This document shows, piece after piece, positions 41,291 through 54,180 of a DNA stretch of 64,000 bases. Each line of letters opens with the position of its first letter. The first letter of the stretch is position 1. Location of the stretch: the NCBI RefSeq assembly GCF_024198235.1, contig NZ_JAKCFB010000037.1, positions 22,653-86,652 on the forward strand, given 5' to 3'. The notes under the pieces are model-generated. The model was not told the origin of the DNA. It was given only the letters and a program-made list of their open reading frames with translations, and did no database searches. The DNA is from Myxococcus dinghuensis. GTDB taxonomy: Bacteria > Myxococcota > Myxococcia > Myxococcales > Myxococcaceae. The translations under genes and the position numbers were made by a program.

Positions 41291-42103
41291 TCAGGAGGCC
41301 TTGCGAGGGCTCGCCGAGAGCGCCTGGGAGGCGAGCGACGCGCCGAGCACCAGCAGCACCAGCAGCGCCCACGCGGGCAGCACCACACGGCCGCCGCCCT
41401 CGTAGATGAGCGCCGCGTAGCTGGTGCCCAGGTAGCGCCCCAGCGACATGGGCTCCATCCGGGCGATGCCGAAGAAGCTCACGGTGGACTCGGTGAGGAT
41501 GGCGGTGGGCAGGCGGCTCAAGAACACCGCCAGCGCGAAGGGGCGCAGCGCGGGCCACAGGTGGACCCGCAGCACGTGCAGGCCGCCTCCGCCGAGCGCG
41601 CGCGCCGCCGCGACGAACTCCTGGCCCTCCAGCGTGGCCAGGCGGTTGCGGAACATGCGCGCCGGCCCGGCCCAGCCCACCAGGGAGAGCGAGACCACCA
41701 TCAACCCGAAGGGCCCCAGCCCGCCCCCGAGCCCCGCGTCCGACAGCGACTGGCCCGCCAGTTGGAGCACCATCACCACCAGCACGTCCGGCAGCGCGAA
41801 GACGGCGTCCACCGCGCGCAGGACGACCTGCTCCAGCGGCCCTCCCGCGAGCCGCGCCACCGCGGCGACGACCAGGCCGATGAGCGTGGACAGCGCGCCG
41901 GCGACGAGCCCCACCGCGAGCGACACCCAGAGGCCCCCGAAGGCCAGCTCGCACACGGTGCGGTCCGGCCGCGTGGGGTCCACGCCCAGCGGGCAGCTGC
42001 TCGCGAGCCAGTCCGGGAACAGCCGCCCGGCCACGAGGCTCAGCAGGCCCAACCCCACCAGCAGGACGAAGCCGAAGCGGGCGCGCGGAGGGATGGCGTT
42101 CAT
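41291..42103 (-). CDS. Peptide-type ABC transporter permease (DppC-like)
   Basis: The 270-residue product has an N-terminal membrane segment followed by five more. The binding-protein-dependent transport signature EFVAAARALGGGGLHVLRVHLWP is where the permease contacts the ATPase. It overlaps the DppB-like gene upstream by 4 nt (ATGA). No ATPase gene follows. Confidence 0.88.
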   Translation of the reverse strand: MNAIPPRARFGFVLLVGLGLLSLVAGRLFPDWLASSCPLGVDPTRPDRTVCELAFGGLWVSLAVGLVAGALSTLIGLVVAAVARLAGGPLEQVVLRAVDAVFALPDVLVVMVLQLAGQSLSDAGLGGGLGPFGLMVVSLSLVGWAGPARMFRNRLATLEGQEFVAAARALGGGGLHVLRVHLWPALRPFALAVFLSRLPTAILTESTVSFFGIARMEPMSLGRYLGTSYAALIYEGGGRVVLPAWALLVLLVLGASLASQALSASPRKAS

Positions 42104-42984
42104 GCCCGGGCCTCCCGCGAGCGCGGATCCACCCAATAGCGGACCGCCTCGATGCCCAGGCTGACGACGACGAGCAGCGACGCGAAGGTGGTGGTGGCCA
42201 CCACCACGACGGCCACCTGCTTGTTGAGCACCGCGAGCACGTAGAGCTGGCCGAAGTACGGCAGGCCCAGCACGCGCTCCGCCGCGAAGGAGCCGGCCAG
42301 CAGCGCGGTGGCCACCGGCCCGACGGCGTCCAGCAGCGCGGGCATCACGTTGGGCAGCACGTGGCGGCGCAGCACCGCGCCCGGAGCCAGCCCCTTGCCG
42401 AGCGCGGTGCGCACGTAGTCCCGCGACAGCTCCGTCTCCAGGGCGTCTCCCACGAGCGTGCCCAGGAAGATGCCGGGCCAGAGGGACGTGACGAGCGCGG
42501 CGCACAGCTCCGGGAGCAGGTGTCCCCGCTCGACGACGGCGGGCGCCACGAGCAGCGCGGGGATGAACACGGGCGTGCCGAAGGCGACGGCGGGCACCGC
42601 GTCCCCCAGCACGGCCCAGCGCCCCTTGCGCCACCGCGTGCGCAGGAGCGCGAACCCGAGCGCCCACGCCAAGGCGAGCGGGAGCGCCATCAGCCCCACG
42701 CCGACGCTGCCGGACAGCTTGCGCACCAGCTCGTCGCCGGTGATGCCCTGCGCGCTGGTGCCCAGGCGCTCGCCGCGGAACAGCTTCTCCCACGGGCGCA
42801 GGAAGCCCAGCGGCTCGCCGATGCCCAGGTCGCGGCGATAGGACGCCGCCAGCTCCGGAGACACCTGTCGCTTCGTCTCGCTCTCGGTGGTGAGCGGCAG
42901 CATCGCCATGAGGAAGTACGAGGCCACCGCGACCACGGGGACCAGCACCAACTGGCGCGCGAGCCGCTGGAGCACGGTCCTCAT
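42100..42984 (-). CDS. Peptide-type ABC transporter permease (DppB-like)
   Basis: The 294-residue product starts with a membrane helix (RLARQLVLVPVVAVASYFLMAMLPL), a large periplasmic loop and further helices. The ATPase-contact motif is DYVRTALGKGLAPGAVLRRHVLPN. The first loop lacks the usual length of DppB, but the family is clear. It overlaps both neighbours by 4 nt (ATGA on both sides), so the three genes are one translationally coupled unit. Confidence 0.88.
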   Translation of the reverse strand: MRTVLQRLARQLVLVPVVAVASYFLMAMLPLTTESETKRQVSPELAASYRRDLGIGEPLGFLRPWEKLFRGERLGTSAQGITGDELVRKLSGSVGVGLMALPLALAWALGFALLRTRWRKGRWAVLGDAVPAVAFGTPVFIPALLVAPAVVERGHLLPELCAALVTSLWPGIFLGTLVGDALETELSRDYVRTALGKGLAPGAVLRRHVLPNVMPALLDAVGPVATALLAGSFAAERVLGLPYFGQLYVLAVLNKQVAVVVVATTTFASLLVVVSLGIEAVRYWVDPRSREARA

Positions 42985-44681
42985 GGCGTCCCCTCCGCCT
43001 GCTTCGCGGCGGGCGCGGCCTGTCGCAACGTGCGCAGGGCCAGGAAGTTGAACGGGTCCACGTCCAGGCCACTGAGCGAGTCGCGGGCCCGGAAGTAGCG
43101 GTCGGGATGGTACAGCGGGGCAATCACCGCCTGCTCCCCGATGAGCACCTCCTGGGCCTGCACGTACGACGCGCGCGCCCGGGCCTCGTCGGACTCCGCG
43201 TCCGCCGACTCCAGCAGTTGCTCGAAGCGGCGCATGGGCTCACCGCCTCCTTGGGTCTCCCAGCCCGTCTGGTGGTTGCCCTCGCGCTCGAACAGCGTGA
43301 AGAACGTGTTGGGGTGCGCGTAGTCCCCGCCCAGCCGCCGCAGGTAGAGGTCATACGCACGCGGGCCCTGCGCGGTCCGCCGCGAGACCTCCGCCGTGAA
43401 GTCCGAGCGCGCCTCCAACACCACCTGCACGCCCACCTTCGCCAGCTGCGCCACCACGCGCTCGGCGATGGCCACCTCCGGCACGAAGTTGTCTCCAGCG
43501 CGGTAGATGAGCCGCAGGGGGCGGTCCAGGCCCGCCAGGCCCGCCAGCTCCGCGCGGGCCCGTTCGGGCTCGTAGTGGGGCAGGCGCGTGGCCTCCTCGG
43601 CGGTGGCGGCGCCGGGCAGCTCCGGCGGCAGCAACACGTGCGAGGGCCTCGCGGCCGGCAGCAACCCCGCCATCAGCGCCTCCCGGTCCAGGGCGCGGGA
43701 CAGCGCGCGGCGGACCTCCGGCCGGTCGAGCGGCGGCGTCTCCGTGTTGAACGCGAGGTAGTACGTGGACAGGAGCGGCTCGCGCTGGAGGTCGTCGGGT
43801 CGACGCACGCGCAGGGCCGCGGCGCTGTCCACGAAGACGAAGTCCACGCGGCCCCGTTCGTACAGCGCGGGGCCGATCTCCGACTTCATCAGGGTGATGA
43901 CGGGCACGGGCGTCTCGCCCGGGTCCAGCGGTACCGGGAACGCCGAGCGGGGGTTGTGCACCAACCGCACGCGCTCGCCCGCGCGGTCCCAGCTCTCCAC
44001 GCGGTACGGCCCCAGCGCCAGCGGGCGTCCGTCGCGCGGCCGGTCGAAGTAGTCACGCACCGCCTCGTCGGAGCGCCCCTCGAGGTCCGCGGCCGGCGCC
44101 GGATAGAAGATGTAGACGTTGGCCACGCGGGCCAGGAAGTAGCTGCGCGGATGCGCCAGGGTGACCTTCAGCGTGTGCGCGTCCACGGCCTCGACGCCCA
44201 CGCGCTCGAGCGCCGCGCGGACCTCCGCCTCCGGCGCGAGCCTCTCCTGGAGCGCCAGCGCCTCCGAGGCCCCCTCCAGGTCCGCCATCTCCCCGCGCTC
44301 GCGTCCCCGCAGCGAGCGCCGCCAGCCCACGACGAAGTCGCGCGCGGTGAGCAGCGAGCCATCCGACCAGTGCACGTCCTGGCGCAGGTGGAAGACGTAT
44401 ACCTCGCGCCCGTCGGCGTCGCGGGAGCGCTCCCAGCGCTCGGCCAACCCCGGCTGGACGGAGTGGTCCGAGCCCAGCTGCGTCAGCCCCCGCTGGGTGG
44501 CCAGCATCACCGGATAGTTCGCCCAGCTCTCCGGATCCGAGTGGCTCCAGTCGAGCGTGGTGGGCATGGCCGGCACCACGACCTTCACGCCTGGGTCCGG
44601 CTGGAAGCCGCACGGCCCACACGCCCCGGTCACCCAACCGAGGAGCAGACACCACCAGACGAGTCGAGCGCGCGCGGACAC
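42981..44681 (-). CDS. Peptide-binding lipoprotein of an ABC transporter (SBP_bac_5)
   Basis: The 566-residue product is a periplasmic binding protein of the oligopeptide/nickel family. VFHLRQDVHWSDGSLLTARDFVVGWRR is the family signature, and GPYRVESWDRAGERVRLVHNPR and VRRALSRALDREAL are further conserved segments. The lipobox VTGAC gives a lipidated N-terminus. The GTG at 44681 starts the signal peptide; a longer frame to 44858 is unlikely because it would bury the signal. The first gene of the transporter unit, it precedes both permeases. Peptide transport is inferred; specificity is unknown. Confidence 0.88.
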   Translation of the reverse strand: MSARARLVWWCLLLGWVTGACGPCGFQPDPGVKVVVPAMPTTLDWSHSDPESWANYPVMLATQRGLTQLGSDHSVQPGLAERWERSRDADGREVYVFHLRQDVHWSDGSLLTARDFVVGWRRSLRGRERGEMADLEGASEALALQERLAPEAEVRAALERVGVEAVDAHTLKVTLAHPRSYFLARVANVYIFYPAPAADLEGRSDEAVRDYFDRPRDGRPLALGPYRVESWDRAGERVRLVHNPRSAFPVPLDPGETPVPVITLMKSEIGPALYERGRVDFVFVDSAAALRVRRPDDLQREPLLSTYYLAFNTETPPLDRPEVRRALSRALDREALMAGLLPAARPSHVLLPPELPGAATAEEATRLPHYEPERARAELAGLAGLDRPLRLIYRAGDNFVPEVAIAERVVAQLAKVGVQVVLEARSDFTAEVSRRTAQGPRAYDLYLRRLGGDYAHPNTFFTLFEREGNHQTGWETQGGGEPMRRFEQLLESADAESDEARARASYVQAQEVLIGEQAVIAPLYHPDRYFRARDSLSGLDVDPFNFLALRTLRQAAPAAKQAEGTP

Positions 44682-45007
44682 CGCCGCACGTTGTACCCCG
44701 AAGCACCGGACTCCAGGAAAGGGGAAGCCAGGAATGCCCAGGCCCCCGCTCGGCCTCCTGGTGCTCCGGGCCCGTCCCATGAGCCCCCGCGAGGCGCCCG
44801 GCACGCCACGCGCGCGCCGCGCCACCTCACGTCCCCCCGCGGCTGGGACGCGCGCCACGAGGCAGGGCCCAGCCCCACCCCGAGCCGCTGTGTGGCCTGC
44901 CCCGCAGACGACGACGCCAGGAGACCGGCGACCCGAGGGTCATCCGATGTCCTGGCGCATCGAGGGGCCCCGGTCAGCAGGAGCCCCGGGCCGTCGTCCG
45001 CCCGCCG
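44682..45007. other. Intergenic stretch between lon and the transporter operon
   Basis: No convincing gene, promoter or terminator is visible in these 326 bp. They are GC-rich, with some antisense shadow frames. A promoter for the transporter operon should lie here but is not obvious. Confidence 0.5.
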
Positions 45008-47458
<2,451 letters not shown>

Positions 47459-47550
47459 GTATCCGCCACCTGCTGGCCTGCCGGGAAGGTAGGCCCCTGA
47501 AGAGTTGCCCGGTTGCTCGACCAGCAAGCGCATACCGGGGGTGAAGCACG

Positions 47551-47559
47551 TCTATAACA
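47551..47559 (-). promoter_or_regulatory. Candidate extended -10 promoter element of lon
   Basis: Read on the minus strand, TGTTATAGA is an extended -10 (TGn) followed by TATAGA, about 93 nt upstream of the lon start. No strong -35 hexamer is present, which fits the extended -10 type. Sequence-based prediction only. Confidence 0.4.
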
Positions 47560-47656
47560 CGTCGGTTTCAGACACCGTTCCCCGCCTCAACATTGGGGAA
47601 GGTGCTGCTGCCATCAAGGGAACACCCGAAGCCGTCTCGGGCGTCCGCCCGGGGTG

Positions 47657-49852
47657 TCAGCGGGCCTGCGCTGGCACCCCACCCTGGAGCCCTCCCACCT
47701 CCAACACCTGGAAAAGGAACGCATAGAGGTCCGCACTGGACTCAATGCTCCGGACCACCTGGTCCGCGCCACTGTGTCCGGCGTTCATTTCGATGCGAAG
47801 CAGTGCGGGCGCCTGGTTGCCCACCACGTTCTGCACCGCGGCGACGAACTTGCGGGCGTGCATGGGGTCCACCCGGTCGTCGTGGTCCGCGGACATCATC
47901 AGCAGCGCCGGGTAGCGCACGTCCGGGCGGACGTGGTGGTAGGGCGAGTAGGCATACAGCGTCTGGAAGTCCTCCGGCTTCTCCGCGGAGCCGTACTCCG
48001 GAATCCAGGTCCGGCCGCTGCCGAAGAGGTGGTAGCGCACCATGTCCAGCAGGGGCACCGCGCACACCACCGCGCCGTAGAGCTCCGGCCGCTGCGTCAT
48101 GGCCGCCCCCACCAGCAGGCCGCCGTTGCTGCCGCCGTGGATGGCCAGCCGGCGGGGCTGGGTGTACTTCTCCCGCACGAGGTACTCGGCCGCCGCGTGG
48201 AAGTCGTCGAAGACGTTCTGCTTGCGCCCCAGCCGGCCCGCCTCGTGCCACTCCTTGCCGTACTCGCCGCCCCCGCGCAGGTTGGCCACCGCGTACACCC
48301 CGCCCGCGTCCAGCCAGGGCAGGATGCTGGCCCGGAAGGCCGGCTGCATGTTCACGTTGAAGCCGCCGTACCCGTAGAGCAGCGTGGGGGCGTTGCCGTC
48401 GCGCGCCAGGCCCTTGCGGTACACCAGGAACATGGGCACCCGGGTGCCGTCCTTCGACGGGTAGAAGACCTGGTCCACGGTGTACGCGGACGGGTCCATG
48501 GGCAGCTCCACCTTCGCCCACAGCGACGAGGCCCCCGTGGCCACGGACGTCTTGAAGACGAGCCGGGGCGTGGTGAAGGACGTGAAGATGAAGTACGCCT
48601 CGTCGCGGTCCTCCAGACCGTACAGGTTGGACGCCGCGCCCACGCCGGGCAGCGCCACCGTGCGCACGGGCCGCCCGTCGAGCGTCGTCACGCGCACCTC
48701 CGTGGTGGCGTCCTTCATGTACTCCAGCGCCAGGTGCCCGCCGACGACGGACAGGGACTGCAGCGACGCCGTCGTGTCCTCGGGGACGAGCTCCTTCCAC
48801 GCCGCGCGCTCGGGGTGCCGGGGGTCCACCGCGAAGATGCGCCCCTTGGGGGCCCCCTCGTCCGTGGTGACGTAGAAGACGTCCTTCCAGGCGTGCAGGC
48901 TGTAGGTCGCCCCCTCGCCCTTCACCAGCAGGCGGAAGTCCTTCTCGCCCACGCGCTTCCAGTAGATGTCGTTCTCGCTCCAGCCGCGCGAGATGACGAC
49001 GAACAGGTAGCGCCCGTCCCGGCTCAGGTCCCCGGCCAGGAAGGTGGACGGGTCCCCGGTGCGCGGGTGGATGACGACGTCCTTCGCCGGCGACTGCCCC
49101 AGCGCGTGGTAGCGCAGCGTGGTGTGGCCGGGGCGCTCGTCCACGGGGATGGAGGAGTCGGTGGGCAGCCACTCGTAGTAGAAGCCCTTGCCGTCCGGCG
49201 TCCACTTGGGCGAGGCGTACTTGCCCCCCTCGATGACGTCGACCTCGGACCAGACGCCGGTGTCCACGTCCACCACGTGCAGCACGGCCTCGTCCGCCGC
49301 GTTGGGCCGCTGGGCGAAGGCCAGCTTGCGGCCATCCCACGAGGGCGCCCAGGTGCCCATGGACACGGAGCCATCCGCGCTCCAGGTGTTCGGGTCCAGC
49401 AGGACCTTCTCCGGCCCGTTCTCGCCGTCACGCCAGTACAGGACACTCTTCTCCTTGTCCTTGTGGGTGCGGATGTAGAAGTAGCGGTCACCCCGGCGCA
49501 TGGGGGTGGAGATGGCGTCCACGTAGAACAGCGCGTTGAAGCGGCGCACCAGCGCGTCGCGCACGGGCACCTGGGCGAGCGTCTGCCGCGCCAGCGTGTC
49601 CTGGGCGCGCATCCACGCCTGCACCTCCGGCGCCTTCTCGTCTTCCAGCCACCGGTAGGCGTCCGCCACGGGCACGCCGTGCACCGAGTCCACCACCGCG
49701 TCCGCCCGCGTCACCGGGTAGTCCATGCGCGCGTGTCCCTCCGAGGAAGCCCGCGACGCGCCCGGCGCCGCTGGGGTCGATTCCCGCACGGCCCCCGTCG
49801 AGCTGACGCAGGCCATGAGCATCAACACAGGAGACACAAGCAGGGCTCTCAT
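47657..49852 (-). CDS. Prolyl oligopeptidase family serine peptidase, lipoprotein
   Basis: The 731-residue product begins MRALLVSPVLMLMAC, a lipoprotein signal. A beta-propeller (residues about 110-450) precedes the alpha/beta-hydrolase domain. The triad is Ser in HGGSNGGLLVG, Asp in SADHDDRVDP and His in MNAGHSGAD. RGGGEYGKEWHEAG is the S9A signature before the catalytic Ser. It cleaves short peptides after proline; myxobacterial prolyl endopeptidases are known. The ATG at 49852 was chosen for the signal peptide over a GTG at 49891. It lies between lon and clpX, where no such gene is found in the usual tig-clpP-clpX-lon order. Confidence 0.93.
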   Translation of the reverse strand: MRALLVSPVLMLMACVSSTGAVRESTPAAPGASRASSEGHARMDYPVTRADAVVDSVHGVPVADAYRWLEDEKAPEVQAWMRAQDTLARQTLAQVPVRDALVRRFNALFYVDAISTPMRRGDRYFYIRTHKDKEKSVLYWRDGENGPEKVLLDPNTWSADGSVSMGTWAPSWDGRKLAFAQRPNAADEAVLHVVDVDTGVWSEVDVIEGGKYASPKWTPDGKGFYYEWLPTDSSIPVDERPGHTTLRYHALGQSPAKDVVIHPRTGDPSTFLAGDLSRDGRYLFVVISRGWSENDIYWKRVGEKDFRLLVKGEGATYSLHAWKDVFYVTTDEGAPKGRIFAVDPRHPERAAWKELVPEDTTASLQSLSVVGGHLALEYMKDATTEVRVTTLDGRPVRTVALPGVGAASNLYGLEDRDEAYFIFTSFTTPRLVFKTSVATGASSLWAKVELPMDPSAYTVDQVFYPSKDGTRVPMFLVYRKGLARDGNAPTLLYGYGGFNVNMQPAFRASILPWLDAGGVYAVANLRGGGEYGKEWHEAGRLGRKQNVFDDFHAAAEYLVREKYTQPRRLAIHGGSNGGLLVGAAMTQRPELYGAVVCAVPLLDMVRYHLFGSGRTWIPEYGSAEKPEDFQTLYAYSPYHHVRPDVRYPALLMMSADHDDRVDPMHARKFVAAVQNVVGNQAPALLRIEMNAGHSGADQVVRSIESSADLYAFLFQVLEVGGLQGGVPAQAR

Positions 49853-50026
49853 ACGGAAGAGCACATACAGAAAGCCACTGGCGCGTCCCACAAAAACCGT
49901 GGCGCCGCCGGGAGTGCTCCTCCCCCGGCAATGAACAGGGCGCGCCCGGGTCGTCTGGAACGACCCTTGACGCGCCCCGTCAAGTCACGACCGGGGGCCC
50001 TTGGAAGGGGCCTCCGGGCGGGTGGC

Positions 50027-51304
<1,278 letters not shown>

Positions 51305-51434
51305 GAAATCCCTCGCTGCGCCTGTAGAGCCGCCGCCCGTCCCACGCCCCGAACCCGGCCTTGGGGCAATCTAGTCAGCCCCCATCCGGATCGTCCACGC
51401 GCCTTCCCGGTACTTAACAGGGGCGGGTGACGGG

Positions 51435-51486
51435 CGCAGAAAGCAGAAAGCCGGAGTCGCGGGGAGAGATTCCCGCGGCTCCGGCT
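51435..51486 (-). terminator. Rho-independent terminator-like hairpin after clpP
   Basis: On the minus strand a 14-bp stem (AGCCGGAG/CTCCGGCT with an inner CGCGGG/CCCGCG and one mismatch) spans 51449-51486. It is followed by a T-rich run, TTTCTGCTTTCTG. It lies 31 bp after the clpP stop and would reduce read-through into clpX, so clpX may have its own promoter. Confidence 0.65.
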
Positions 51487-51517
51487 GCCAGCCGAGGCAC
51501 CAAGCCCCGGCGACCGG

Positions 51518-52138
51518 CTACTTCTTCTCGTCCTTGCCCAGCCCCACGACCTTCCGGGGGTTCTGGATCTCATCGATGATGCCGTAGGCCTTCGCCTCCG
51601 TGGCACCCATGAAGTAGTCCCGGTCCGTGTCCTTCTCCACGCGCTCGATGCCCTGGCCGGTGTGCTTGACGATGAGCTCGTTGAGCTTCGCCTTCATCCG
51701 GAGGATTTCGCGCGCCTGGATTTCGATGTCCGTCGCCTGGCCCCGCACCCCACCGAGCGGCTGGTGGATCATGATGCGGCTGGACGGCAGGGCGTAGCGC
51801 TTGCCCTTCGTCCCAGCGAGCAGGAGGACGGCCCCCATGGACGCCGCCTGTCCCACGCAGATGGTGGAGACCGGCGGCTTGACGTACTGCATCGTGTCGT
51901 AGATGGCCATGCCGGCCGTCACGGAGCCGCCGGGCGAGTTGATGTAGAGGTTGATGTCCTTGTCCGGATCCTCGGACTCGAGGAACAGCAGCTGGGCGAC
52001 GATGACGTTGGCCACGTCGTCGTCGATCTCCGTGCCCAGCATGATGATGCGGTCCTTCAGGAGCCGGCTGTAGATGTCGTACGAGCGCTCACCGCGGTGC
52101 GTCTGCTCGATGACGTAGGGAACGGGCATGAAGGGCAT
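51518..52138 (-). CDS. clpP: ATP-dependent Clp protease proteolytic subunit ClpP
   Basis: The 206-residue product has the ClpP triad: S100 in VGQAASMG, H125 in IMIHQPLGG and D174 near DRDYFMG. The conserved SPGGSVTAGMAIYDTM loop forms the oxyanion and substrate groove. The gene lies 33 bp downstream of tig. Confidence 0.97.
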   Translation of the reverse strand: MPFMPVPYVIEQTHRGERSYDIYSRLLKDRIIMLGTEIDDDVANVIVAQLLFLESEDPDKDINLYINSPGGSVTAGMAIYDTMQYVKPPVSTICVGQAASMGAVLLLAGTKGKRYALPSSRIMIHQPLGGVRGQATDIEIQAREILRMKAKLNELIVKHTGQGIERVEKDTDRDYFMGATEAKAYGIIDEIQNPRKVVGLGKDEKK

Positions 52139-52171
52139 GTCGACCTCGAGAGAGGGCTCGGAAAGCGAACC

Positions 52172-53449
52172 TCACGAATACTTCGCTCGCCCCTTCAGGA
52201 ATTCAATCGTCTTTTCCTCCCGGAGTCGCAGAGCCAACCCGAGCCGCTCGTCCGGGCCCTTGAAGTACTTCCTCACGGTGGCCACGGGCTGACCCGCCTC
52301 GGTGGCGAGCTGCTCGATGCGCGCGTCCACGTCCGCGTCGTTGGCCTGGATGCCCTCCTTGAGGGCGATGGACTCCAGGAGCAGCGTGCCCTTCACTTCC
52401 TGGACGGCCTTCTCGCGCATCTCCTCGCGCAGGCGGTTGAAGTCCAGGTTGAGGCGGCTGGGGTCGACGCCCGAGCGCTGCAACTGCTGCAGGGCGCCCC
52501 GCAGCATGGAGTCCATGGCGCGCTCCACCATGGCGCGCGGCACGTCGAACGCGTTGCGCTCCACGAGCACCTTGACCAGGGCCTCGCGCTCGTCGTTGTC
52601 CGCCTGCGAACGGCGCGCCTTCTCCATGTCTGTGCGGAGCTTGGTGCGCAGCTCGTCCAGGGACTGGGCGATGCCCGTCTCCTTGGCGAAGTCGTCGTTG
52701 AGCTCGGGGACGACCTCCTTCTTGAGGTCCTTGAGGGTGACGTGGAAGCGGCCCGTCTTCCCCTTCACCTCTTCCACCCGGTAGTCGGCGGGGAAGGCGT
52801 AGTCGATGTCCTTGGACTCGCCCACCTTCACGCCCTCCAGGGCGGCGATCTTCGACTCGACCAGCTCACCGGGCTGCACCTGGACGGTGATGCCCTCGGC
52901 CTTGCTGCCCGGGAAGGGCTGGCCGTCCACGGTGGCGTCGAAGTCCACGGTGGCGTAGTCGCCGGAGGCGGCGGAGGTGCGGTCGGTCACGGGGTCGAGC
53001 CGGCCCAGCGACTGGCGCATGCGCTCCAGCTGCTCGTTCACCTGCTCGTCGGAGACGGCCGCGTCCACCTTGGCGAGCGGCAGCTCCGCGTACTCCTTGG
53101 CCTCCACCTTGGGCTTGACCTCGACGCGGGCCTCGAAGGTGAACGGGGCGTCCGCCTTGAGGCCACCGTTGGTGACCTGCGGGCTGGCGACGACCTCCAC
53201 CTTGTGCTCGCGCACGGCGTCCAGATAGGCGGTCTGGACCACGCGCTGGATGACCTCGTCCTCGACCTGACCACGGAAGCGCTGCTCGAGGATGCGGCGG
53301 GGCACCTTGCCCTGGCGGAAGCCGGGGAGCCGCACCTGCTGACCGAGCGCGGAATAGGCGCGGTTCAGCTCATCCGCCACGCGGGCGGTTTCGACCTCGA
53401 TGGAGAGCTTCGTCTCGATGGGAGAGAGCTCCTCGACCTGGACCTTCAT
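52172..53449 (-). CDS. tig: Trigger factor
   Basis: The 425-residue product has the ribosome-binding signature PGFRQGKVPRRI, a central PPIase-like domain (about 150-245, with ASGDYATVDFDATVDGQPF) and a long helical C-terminal chaperone domain. It folds nascent chains at the ribosome exit. It heads the tig-clpP-clpX gene order. A GAGG site precedes the ATG at 53449. The tRNA-Leu gene lies about 100 bp upstream on the same strand. Confidence 0.96.
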   Translation of the reverse strand: MKVQVEELSPIETKLSIEVETARVADELNRAYSALGQQVRLPGFRQGKVPRRILEQRFRGQVEDEVIQRVVQTAYLDAVREHKVEVVASPQVTNGGLKADAPFTFEARVEVKPKVEAKEYAELPLAKVDAAVSDEQVNEQLERMRQSLGRLDPVTDRTSAASGDYATVDFDATVDGQPFPGSKAEGITVQVQPGELVESKIAALEGVKVGESKDIDYAFPADYRVEEVKGKTGRFHVTLKDLKKEVVPELNDDFAKETGIAQSLDELRTKLRTDMEKARRSQADNDEREALVKVLVERNAFDVPRAMVERAMDSMLRGALQQLQRSGVDPSRLNLDFNRLREEMREKAVQEVKGTLLLESIALKEGIQANDADVDARIEQLATEAGQPVATVRKYFKGPDERLGLALRLREEKTIEFLKGRAKYS

Positions 53450-53550
53450 TCGGGCCTCGCTCGCCGCCGCCGCGGACAGTCGTCCCGGGCAGCGCCGGTT
53501 AAGTGGGACGTGCGCCTTTAGGGGATAGGCACGAACGGGTCAACGCGAAA

Positions 53551-53632
53551 TGGGCGAGGAGGGACTCGAACCCTCACACCTTGCGGTACCAGATCCTAAG
53601 TCTGGCGCGTCTACCAGTTTCGCCACCCGCCC
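53551..53632 (-). tRNA. tRNA-Leu (anticodon TAG)
   Basis: Read on the minus strand, the acceptor pairs GGGCGGG with CTCGCCC, with A as discriminator. The anticodon arm is CCAGA-CTTAGGA-TCTGG with TAG in the loop, and the T arm contains GGTTCGAGTCC. A long variable arm (GTACCGCAAGGTGT) marks it as class II, as expected for Leu. CCA is not encoded. It lies between a terminator and tig. Confidence 0.95.
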
Positions 53633-53693
53633 GAGCACTCGCGTGAGGCCGCCGTCATACCGCGAAACGTCCACTGGACGGCAGGGACGGCGG

Positions 53694-53732
53694 AAAAAGA
53701 AACGGGGCCTCTCCATTTCTGGAGAGACCCCG
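53694..53732 (-). terminator. Rho-independent terminator after tRNA-Lys
   Basis: On the minus strand a 12-bp stem with one mismatch (CGGGG...CCCCG with CTCTCC/GGAGAG) has a 6-nt loop and is followed by TTTCTTTTT. It starts 3 nt after the mature 3' end of tRNA-Lys and should end its transcript, so tRNA-Leu probably has its own promoter or depends on read-through. Confidence 0.85.
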
Positions 53733-53735
53733 TGA

Positions 53736-53808
53736 TGAGAGCGGAGGGAATCGAACCCACAACCTATGGATTAAGAGTCCATTGCTCTGCCAATTGAGCT
53801 ACGCTCCC
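53736..53808 (-). tRNA. tRNA-Lys (anticodon CTT)
   Basis: The acceptor pairs GGGAGCG with CGCTCTC, with A as discriminator. The anticodon arm is ATGGA-CTCTTAA-TCCAT, giving CTT. The T arm contains GGGTTCGATTCCC. CCA is not encoded. A promoter-like pair of hexamers lies about 45-75 bp upstream on the minus strand. Confidence 0.96.
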
Positions 53809-53855
53809 GGCACTGCGCTCGGCCCGTCGGCTGCGTGACGTCCAAGTGGCGGCGG

Positions 53856-53884
53856 TAACTACAGAAGCCTGGGCGTGCTGTCAA
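53856..53884 (-). promoter_or_regulatory. Sigma-70 promoter of the tRNA-Lys gene
   Basis: On the minus strand TTGACA (perfect consensus, 53884-53879) is followed after exactly 17 bp by TAGTTA (53861-53856). A GC-rich discriminator follows, as usual for stringently controlled stable-RNA promoters. The transcript would begin about 40 nt before the tRNA. Confidence 0.65.
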
Positions 53885-54123
53885 AATCTATTTTCGTCCG
53901 CCGTGCATTCCCACGCCGGGGGCGATCATCTCCACCACAGGGAGTCCGAGTAACGCCGCGCCGCCCGCCCGACGGGCTGGCTGCGACGGTGGCGGCTCCT
54001 CCATGAAACAGGTCCACGTCTCCCCTGTTGAACGTCGCCACGGCGCGCGTCCCGGGCCCGGTCCGCCGGACGCACGCGTCACCTGCCCCTGGGGTCCAGG
54101 AGTCGCGCCGCCGAGGCACAGGC

Positions 54124-54150
54124 GGGCGGACGGAGGTCGTCCGCCCTTTT
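54124..54150 (+). terminator. Terminator-like hairpin just upstream of the bet start
   Basis: Perfect 8-bp arms GGGCGGAC and GTCCGCCC flank a 7-nt loop and are followed by TTTT. On the plus strand it lies 30 bp before the chosen bet ATG (12 bp before an alternative ATG). It could end an upstream transcript or attenuate bet expression. The rest of the gap from the tRNA-Lys promoter to here holds no gene I can support. Confidence 0.6.
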
Positions 54151-54180
54151 CGCGCAGGACGTATGCAGGAGACGACAGAG

